64,000 bases of DNA from Aquila chrysaetos chrysaetos. Taxonomy: Eukaryota > Chordata > Aves > Accipitriformes > Accipitridae. Positions 56,201-64,000 of the stretch are shown here, one piece after another. The position numbers were made by a program, and so were the translations under genes. The stretch covers positions 39,693,120 through 39,757,119 of the forward strand of contig NC_044006.1 of NCBI RefSeq assembly GCF_900496995.4. Reading direction: 5' to 3'. The notes under the pieces are model-generated. The model had not been told where the DNA came from and made no database searches. It saw only the letters and a program-made list of their open reading frames with translations. Every line of letters begins with the position of its first letter. Within the stretch, counting starts at the first letter, position 1.

Positions 56201-59200
56201 GATATTTAAGACTCCACCAGTGGTTATAATGGGCCATTGCTTATTCTGTTTGTGCACCAGCCACAACGATTTCCAGAGATGTTGAGTTGCTGCTGTGGTA
56301 ATGATACTGGAATTTCTTCAGGTTAGTTCATAAAGTGTTTCAGTCTATCAATAGATGGTATAAAGCAAATTTACAGGAACCCTGTTTAAGTTCGTATTCA
56401 AATTTCTAGTGCATAAAAATCTTAAGGATTTTCCCACAAATAGTCTACATAAAACTAAGTAGAGGAAGTTTCAAATGGCGCACCAGGGAATGTATACTCT
56501 GATGTAGTAAATTGCCAGGTGTAGCATCTCTAAAGGTGCCTAGATTTTACAGAAGTGATTTGACCAGATTTCATTTTATAATAAAGATGAGGTACTGTCA
56601 TAAAGACTTCTATGAGGCTTGCATAGAGAATTATTTATACTCCATGTGGTTGAATTCCTACATGGTTGTAAAAAGTGTTTATCAGTTGAATTTTACTTGG
56701 CATGTGCTGATACAAGCTTTGAAGTGATTCTCTGTAGTGTTCCCCACTCATCTAAAATACAGGTAATGGCTTTTTTAACAGTAATTTTAGCAAAATTAAT
56801 TACTTCATTACATCAGTTGCGACTGTCAGTGCTTAAGGTTTCATGACAAGCATATTCTTACCAAGTATGTATAGGATCTGAGTTGTATAATGCAATTTAT
56901 ATGCATGTTAAAATTATTTGGTTACATAGCATATATCAAAGCTTTAATGAAGTATGCATTATGTTTACTTTTCTGGAGATTTTTTACAGCATAACAACAG
57001 TAAATTGTTGTGGCTGACTTCATCAGAAAAGGATGTGGCCACATTTGCCTACTTGCTCTCAACTCAGTCTCATTGCAGTGTCTTGAGGATCTCAAGACTG
57101 TAATTGCTGTCCCCCAAAAAAGGAGGCAAAACAAGGATGGATGTCATGTATCTCTTTTTCTGTTGCCTTTTGGGAATCTGAAAGAGATGTTTAAAAACTG
57201 TTGAGCTGTTTTGTTGCTTTTCCTTCCGCTGTACAGAGAGGAGTGGAGTTCTGTAGCAGCGGAGTTCATCCTTCATGAAAGCTCAGTGATGCTAAAGGCA
57301 AAGAGCTGCCCACTTTTGTGTTTTGTTAACTTCTAAGAAGCTTTTGACTCCAGTGATTGCAGTTAGCTTTTCTAAAATTCTTCCATACTGTGTAATTCCA
57401 AAACACCAGTCAGGGCAGTCTGAGTAACCCATCAGAAATGTTCCTCTTCAGGAATTCAGTCACAAGGTTTCTTCAGAGCATCACAGGCTCTTGTGCAGCA
57501 TGCAGGCTCCTTATGCATTACTTGTGTATTACATGTTCTTAGAAACCAATGGTTCACTTGTCTTCTAAAAAGGCAATTGTGTAGGACACAAAGAAGTCTT
57601 TTGCTTGCTATTTGTATCTGACAAGCAGATTGATTGATTATGTGTTTGATTAGGTCCTTGACTGCACAGAGGAGTCCAGTGTGATGAAAACAGCATCATG
57701 TGAACATTAATGGAATAAGTCATAATTACTAGAGATTAGAGAGGGTGGAACAATTTATGATCAATGTCAGATATTCAAGCTCTGAAATTGCTAACGCTGT
57801 TAAACACCACTAAACTCCTGTATGATATTGAAAACAGGCAATACGGTCTGTTGCCATAATTTTATGGGAAGAAATGGAAGATAATTTGCTCTTCATTAAA
57901 CTAAAGAGGCTTAGCTTCTCTGAGCAGTCAGATTCTTGTTTGCATTTCAAAGAAACTTGCTGAGAAGGTCATGTACTTTTGGCTCATTGTGCCTGTAAAT
58001 CAGTGGCATACACGATTAGTCTTGAATAGTTGCTCTAGAAGTCCATGACGGAGACCCTGGACCTCCAAGAGCTGAGGTCATTAGGCCACCAATTTCAGCT
58101 GTTGCACTTGTTCCATTTGTCTGTATATTGGGGAAATGGTAATGTCCTAAAGGACCCTTATGTAAATACCTTGACATTTCTTCCCTCCATCATGATTTTT
58201 AATTTTGATTCTCAGCACCAGTCAAAAAAAAAGACTTCCTTTGCAGAACATCGGTTTAATAAAGAACATTACATAGATTACCAAGGCTATCTACCAAGAA
58301 GTAGATACCGATTAATTTCAAATAAACTGTCAAAATTTCAGTTAAGAAAGTGAACTGACAACTATGTATTGTCAGTAAGAAAAACAGTTTCCGCATACCC
58401 CATTTCTATCTCTCCTCTGTTCCAGTTTAACATTCAGATCAGGCTAACTGTAGCGATAAATATTCGTTACAGTGAAAACTTCTTGAAATGTTTTTACAAA
58501 TAGGATTTATCAAGATATTTAGCGTACTAATGAATGTTTGCCATGATTTTCTCCTAGCACAGTTCCTTGTGGATTGCTTTCAGATATAGCTTTGATTCTG
58601 CTTCATGGTAACCTAAAATGCTAGTATCTTAATATCTCTCCATAGTAGCCGTGGCATGGAGGAGATGGGGAGGATCCAGAGGATCCTGTGTAACCGTGGA
58701 TGCTGGGCTCATCAGCCCTGAAACTGGTCAGACTTTTTGAGTTACAGAGGCAACAACTGACAGAAGCTGTGCCAAGCTGGACAACAGCTGTCACAATGTC
58801 ACCTGCAGTCAGGGAGGAAGTGGGTCAGAAGGGACTAACCAAAAGGGTAAAAGCTTAAGCAACCTGTCATCACTCCTTCCCACCCCTTGCTGTCACTGTT
58901 TTCGAACTGTTTGCATACCAGGTCACCTCTCCAAAATTCTTGGCAGCTCACCAGTCCAGCACAGGCTTCCCGTCATGTTGTGTAAGATCATTGCCATGCC
59001 ATTTACCTCGCCACTGAGCACAGCCAGCCAAGAGGAGCTTGCTCCAAAGGCTAGGTGGTGTGCGAAGGTCAGCAGCAGAGCTGCCCCATCCAGCAGTGCC
59101 ATTGCCCAGCCGGGCAGGCAGTCACCATAGCTACTGTAAGAATTCTCTCTCTAAAACAACCAGCTGAATGACAAATTGGTATTTTCTGCGTTAGGTTATG

Positions 59201-59684
59201 TGCTGCAATGTGCAAATCTAGCCCTTTAACCAGGTGAAGCAGGAAGTAGGGCTCTCAGAGAGTTCTTTAGAGCTCTACCTGTGTGGATGATTTTTTTTTT
59301 GAGCCAAAAGTTTGATCCCAGTGTCCACCAATGTGCTCTTGAGGCCGGAATAGCACCATGAGCCCTCGCTCTTTGCTTTCAATGTCCACCCTCATTCTTG
59401 GCATTGTCTTTCCTCTCCATAGAGGAGGGAGGAGCTCTGCCAGTATATGGTGATCTAAGGGAATCATTCAAAATATGTGTGATATTGGTGTTGGCAGCTG
59501 TGTAATTGAGGAGGAAACTTTTGGGACCCCCAAATAACAGGTCATTGTTGTGAAACATTTCCAAAAGAAGCAACTAGACTGACTCATGAATATTACATCT
59601 TATGCCTGCTCTCTTCCTTCTAGTGGAAAAGTAATTTAATTTGCATTCACAGAGTAGTAATTAATTGATGAATATTTGCCCCAT

Positions 59685-59698
59685 GTATATATATATAT
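59685..59698. repeat. Short AT dinucleotide repeat
   Basis: About seven TA units in intergenic DNA. Confidence 0.8.
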
Positions 59699-60435
59699 TG
59701 TTAACTAAGCATCTTTTCTTTTTACTCTTTTTCCGTATTTTCAGTTGTTGTGTGATAATTACAGTGTAAGTTTGAGCATCCCATTTTCTTCTCAGAGTCA
59801 CTTCCCTGACAGATTTTCAGTGAGCTCATTGATGTTGCTGAAACCAAGGTTTCAAAATTTATGAGTTGGGCCCCTGAAGATCCTAAGTTTGTCTTAAAAT
59901 TGTAGTATTAAAACAGTATTTTAGATTCATTCTTTCATATTGAAGCTTTTGGGGATCATGTTTTCATTTTGCTACCAAGATTTACTTTTTTGTTGTGTGG
60001 TGGTCATTTTTTATTTTTAAGTCAAAGCTAAGACCCTTATCGTGTTGTTTGAATGCCAAAGCTGTTGTTATAGGGAAAGATCCAACTATCACAAGACTCA
60101 GGGTAAAATCAACAGGAGCTGGCAATACAATGACCCATAAGTCACTCCTTCAGTGCCCTTTTCACGCTCTTTCTGCTCTGTGGCGAATGTTTTTACTTTG
60201 GTCTCAGTTGTAGTCCTTTTGGACAAGTCGGAAAACAGCTTTTTTGACACGTTCATTATTTCAAGTAAAAGTTATTCCAGTCCACCAGAACGCTAAATAG
60301 CTGCAGTGTTTCTGAGCATGATCTTTTTTGCATAGTCCAACGGTGTTTGCACAAAATACAAGTTTCTGGTATAATCTTAGGAAGAATAACTATTTCACAC
60401 TCCCTAGGAAAAAATTAAGTTTTTCAAGGGAGGTG

Positions 60436-60458
60436 GTTTGTTTGTTTGTTTGTTTTTT
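60436..60458 (+). repeat. TTTG tetranucleotide repeat
   Basis: Four to five GTTT units ending in a short T run. Confidence 0.85.
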
Positions 60459-61429
60459 AAATACATTGAAATAGATACTGCTTAACGGTTCTTGTTTCTG
60501 CATATCTCTGATCGTAGGCCTGTTGCTTCTTTCTGTGGAAACTGTGTACCTGTGCAAAGCCAATGCAAACAGCTTCTGGTATTTATTTTCTCTTTCAGAC
60601 AATAGCGAGGCTGGTGAGCTCCAACTGAGTTTTGTATACTGCAGCATAAATTTATCAATTTGCATCACTCCATAAAAGAGATTAGAACTAATTTTGTAGC
60701 TTGTGACAGATTTTAAGATTAAAGCTTCATTTAATTAAATATAGAAAAAAGTAGATAAAATATGAAGCCTACATTATCCTATCTTTTCTCTCATTATGGT
60801 AGAATACATTTGACTTCTTATGTTATGCAGAGGCTTCTGTGACCCCCAGTGCACTACACAGGTGTTAACCTCATCAAGGTGGATTCTGGTGTACATCCCT
60901 TAGCTTGATAAGGAGAACCAGACTTTGAATTTAGATATGAAAACAGTCCAGAGGCAGACATACAGACAAACCACCCATCAGAGTGCCGTTTCAGATCCAG
61001 TAAAGAAAGCTGCTGTCCTAGAGGCTGAGATGAACTGTGGCAGCAAAACAGGTAAGTGCATCAGAGCAGAACTGACTGTCCCAGGGCAGACCAAGAGTCT
61101 CCATGGTCCCATCCCATCCCCAGCACTGCCCTGCAGCTAATGAAGAGTAATGATAATGACCAGGGCAAGCATTTGTTCTAGGGTACTTCCCTAGAACACC
61201 CTACCACACAGTTTGTAAGCCACGGACGTCTTAAGGCTGATGCATTTGTGTTTAATAGCATAAATAAATGAATTTGTCTAATCACTTTTTGAATCCACAT
61301 CACAACTTAAAATCCACTGCATCCCATGGAGAGGAATTACACAATTTAAGTACGCTTTGTGAAGAGAGACATCTCTTTGTTTGTTTTGATCCCATTGCTC
61401 TATAGTTCATTTGAAGGCACTTTTTGGAT

Positions 61430-61765
61430 AGGAAGAGACAGTTTTCTGCTCTCTCTTCTCTATCCTACTGATGACTGCTAAGATTTTTTTCCAATCTCCC
61501 CTCGGTTATTCCTTCCAGCCTGTAAAGTCCTTGTCTAGTCAGCCACTCTCCACACAGGAGCTGCTCCATACCAGTGATTGTCTCTGTAGCCCTCTCTGAA
61601 CTTTGCCCAGCTCTCCTGCACCATTTTTGAGAGGAAGGGACATAAGAATTGTGTACAGTTCTAGACCCAGGTGCACCATGCATACATTGGCATAATGGTA
61701 TTTGTTCTCTGTTCTGCTCTCTATTTTCCAAATATTCTTCACATTTTATGTGCTTTTTTGACACT
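61430..61765 (-). mobile_element. Probable old amniote retroelement fragment
   Basis: On the + strand the wording 'tgtctctgtagccctctctg', 'cagctctcctgcaccatttt' and 'tgtgtacagttctagaccca' follows the order of an old CR1/LINE-like repeat common in reptile and bird genomes, reversed. It is highly degraded; family and edges are uncertain. Confidence 0.4.
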
Positions 61766-64000
61766 TGCTGAGCACTAGGCTGACATTATCTTAGAACTAA
61801 TGTTTAATTAAGGGAAAAACCTTTTAGAATCTAAGCCTCAGAATAACCATGTCTTTCTCCTACTTACTCTTGCTCATGGCCTAGGTGTCTTTTAGAAGAC
61901 AAGCTGATGTGAGTCACTTATCAGCTCAGGTGGTCTTTCTGCTAGTCCCTCCCAGTAGTCTTTCTACCACGACCTAATGGCAGCTGATGAAAGTGCACAA
62001 GCTCCATGCATTTTGGTAGGAGTCCCAGACTGGTTAATGCTCCTCTCCTCCCATCATTTAGCTGGCTTTATTTGTTTAGTTTTGTTATTTGTTACTTGTT
62101 TTCCATGTTCTTTTTAAATTAGCCACTTCTTTTTAAATTGCACTTCCTGCATGGCTTCATCTCTTTCTTTAAAGCCGCATCTGTGCTCTTCTTGTATTTC
62201 CTTGTCTTTGCTACAGTGGGTTTCCTGGTGGGTATCTGAGTTTTCCAGACAGTGAAGCCTTTTCCTGGAGTTGGTGGAGTGTTCCAGTGTTAGATTTCTT
62301 TTAAATTTGAATACACTGTATTTACAGTTCTAAAAGGAGTGTGGATACTACCCAAGATGCACATATAAAATAGTGCCCTTTTTGAAAGGGCGAAGAATTT
62401 TTTATTCATTCAAATTTACTATTTTGTTGTAACTATTTTCTAATACTGGCCTGGGGGGGGCGGGGAGGTCTTACCCTGAATAAATCATGAGTGATGCATG
62501 TGACAGAGTGAAGAATTCTTGCTTTTCCTTTCGAAGAAAGGGTTAATTGTAACTCTCAGTCTCTCTCCTCTTGCAGAACTACTCAAGATAAAGCTATTTC
62601 TTGGAAGAATACCCTTAGGAAGTTAGTGACCTAGAATGAGCTTGGCATAGAATTGCCTTTTAGCCTTAACTGTGATATTCACTGCTGCAATCTCCATACA
62701 CAAATGGTTTTTGACAGGCTTTGCAAACAGCCTGGGGTCAGAGCCTATGAGCTTTCCTTGGGCAAGTAAAAGCTGAGGAGTTGGGAAGTTAATCAGTTTC
62801 TTGTTGAGATAAATAGCAAAATTCCCAAACCCTGGGATGGTGCACAGTGGGACAGTGATGGGCAAATGCAAGCCCTCATAGGACTGTGAAAGGACATGGC
62901 AAGCAGCAAACCATGCTCCCTGCCAGGGATGGTTCATGAAGTTCAAGCACTGCTTTGAACTGGAACCCAAACTGTATTTTTCATATCTCTTGACGTAAGG
63001 CCCAGGGGAGAGCAGGTGATGGCACACCAAGCTGGCATCCTGCCTTGTGCATCAGAATATGTTTCTGTGGCCCCTACACCTCCACTGCAAGCTGCTTAGC
63101 AATCAAGAGGTGTGATTTTGCTGTGGAAGCAAGGGTGAGTGGGAGAGAGGGCTGATACTTAAGCCTTTCCTATCCAGATTTCCTCTGTATGTACACTGAG
63201 AGCGCATGGTAGTGGGCTACCCTGGAGGGATGTGCTGGTACAGGGCCTGCCTCCTGCTTATGAGAGGAAGGATTTTCTCCCCACCCCAGCTCTTTGTTCA
63301 GGTACTAATCTCAGAATTTGTTTCTTGCTCAGTAAACCTAGCAAGTAAGCTAGCAGTTAGGGTTGCATGGTTATCCCCCGTGCATACAGCAAGTAAGGGA
63401 TGATGTATAGAAGATACACACTGGAAGAATTTAATCTGGTCCCTACAAAACACTCTGATCCTTGCAAATCCTTTTTTTTTATTTTTTCCTTGATAGTTTT
63501 TTCAAGTCTGGGATTTTCATAACTGAAGGAGAATTCAAATAAATCAGCAACCGCAGAAAACGCCAAACAACCGCAGTCAAACTTTCTCAGTGTTTTAAAC
63601 TAATAGACCCCCTTCTCAAGATACTACGCCTAACAGGATTTGATTGTGCTTTCTCAGCCAGAGAATTTCCGTCAGTACCTCTGCCAAGTGCACAGTCTCA
63701 CGGAGGGAGGATTTGATAGTGATCCAGGTTAAGCCAGCCTCTTCATTCAGAGACAATGACTGCCAGCCCCACACAGACTGCAGCAGGGCCACCCAAATGT
63801 CGAGTTTCCATTGAGGAAGGCCAAGTTCCCCACACTTTATTTTTGCAACCATAGCAGGGCTGTGTCCTTGGTTTCTTTCCATGCCAAATAAAGCGTCTGC
63901 ACATTTTGTCTAGTTCGTTTTTGTACAGTTGAGGCGTTTATAGCAGGAGCACCTGCAAAAATAGAGGTCTGAAGAAAGAGATTCATTTCTGACAGGTTAA

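Larger units (their letters stand above)
54710..56220 (+). other. DPH3: DPH3 3' UTR (inferred)
   Basis: About 1.5 kb from the stop to a clear AATAAA at 56195-56200, far longer than the 249-bp coding sequence. It contains two A runs (55992-56009 and 56126-56141). Confidence 0.6.
56221..64000. other. Intergenic DNA downstream of DPH3
   Basis: AT-rich, with simple repeats and a probable old retroelement near 61.5 kb. By synteny with human, a tail-to-tail GALNT15 would lie beyond DPH3, but no GALNT15 exon is recognisable here. Open frames such as 62623-63030 (minus, 135 codons) and 63616-63882 (minus, 88 codons) lack features I can identify. Confidence 0.6.

Noticed and set aside
61465..61764. 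99-codon minus frame near 61.5 kb
   Set aside because: It overlaps a probable old retroelement and matches no protein family I recognise.
56221..64000. Expected GALNT15 3' exons
   Set aside because: No ricin-lectin-like or GalNAc-transferase motif was found on either strand; the gene probably lies beyond the window or is missing.

Overview
This window is vertebrate nuclear DNA, almost certainly from a bird. Three things point that way: split genes with canonical GT-AG introns; CR1 LINE fragments ending in the ATTCTATGATTCTATGA-type tail typical of avian CR1; and a solo retroviral LTR beginning TGTCCTGGTTTCAGCTGG (minus strand), a type I recall as common in avian genomes. No bacterial-style operon, CRISPR array, tRNA or rRNA was seen. 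The species cannot be fixed from the sequence alone.

Layout. (1) Positions 1-28.2 kb: the 3' half of RFTN1 (raftlin) on the + strand, with five coding exons (595-798, 9835-9950, 20762-20865, 22290-22371, 25757-26194), large introns and a 3' UTR that probably ends just after an AATAAA at 28175. The gene's 5' exons lie outside the window. (2) 28.2-33.3 kb: a tail-to-tail intergenic interval with homopolymers, a GT-rich tract and a GC-rich patch, but no gene I can support. (3) 33.3-53.8 kb: OXNAD1 on the - strand, seven coding exons giving a 316-residue predicted protein, plus a probable noncoding first exon. Its introns hold an antisense CR1 and a sense-oriented solo LTR. (4) 53.25-54.06 kb: a CpG island that is the shared head-to-head promoter of OXNAD1 and DPH3; it contains an uninterrupted run of 52 G. 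(5) 53.8-56.2 kb: DPH3 on the + strand, three exons, 82 residues, all four zinc-binding cysteines intact. (6) 56.2-64 kb: downstream intergenic DNA with only simple repeats and a probable old retroelement fragment.

The order RFTN1 - OXNAD1 - DPH3, with these relative orientations, matches human 3p25.1, so the block is conserved synteny. The three products are not a pathway: raftlin organises lipid rafts in immune signalling, OXNAD1 is a predicted flavin/NAD oxidoreductase, and DPH3 is the metal-carrying electron donor for diphthamide synthesis. Only OXNAD1 and DPH3 are likely to be co-regulated, through the shared promoter.

I did not find a convincing new biological system. The observations most worth checking are the 52-G run in the shared promoter, a phase-compatible candidate cassette exon in a large RFTN1 intron (15589-15720), the sense LTR close to an OXNAD1 exon, and a conditional overlapping upstream ORF on OXNAD1. 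Exon edges were set by reading frame continuity, splice consensus and recalled human homologues; no alignment was run.
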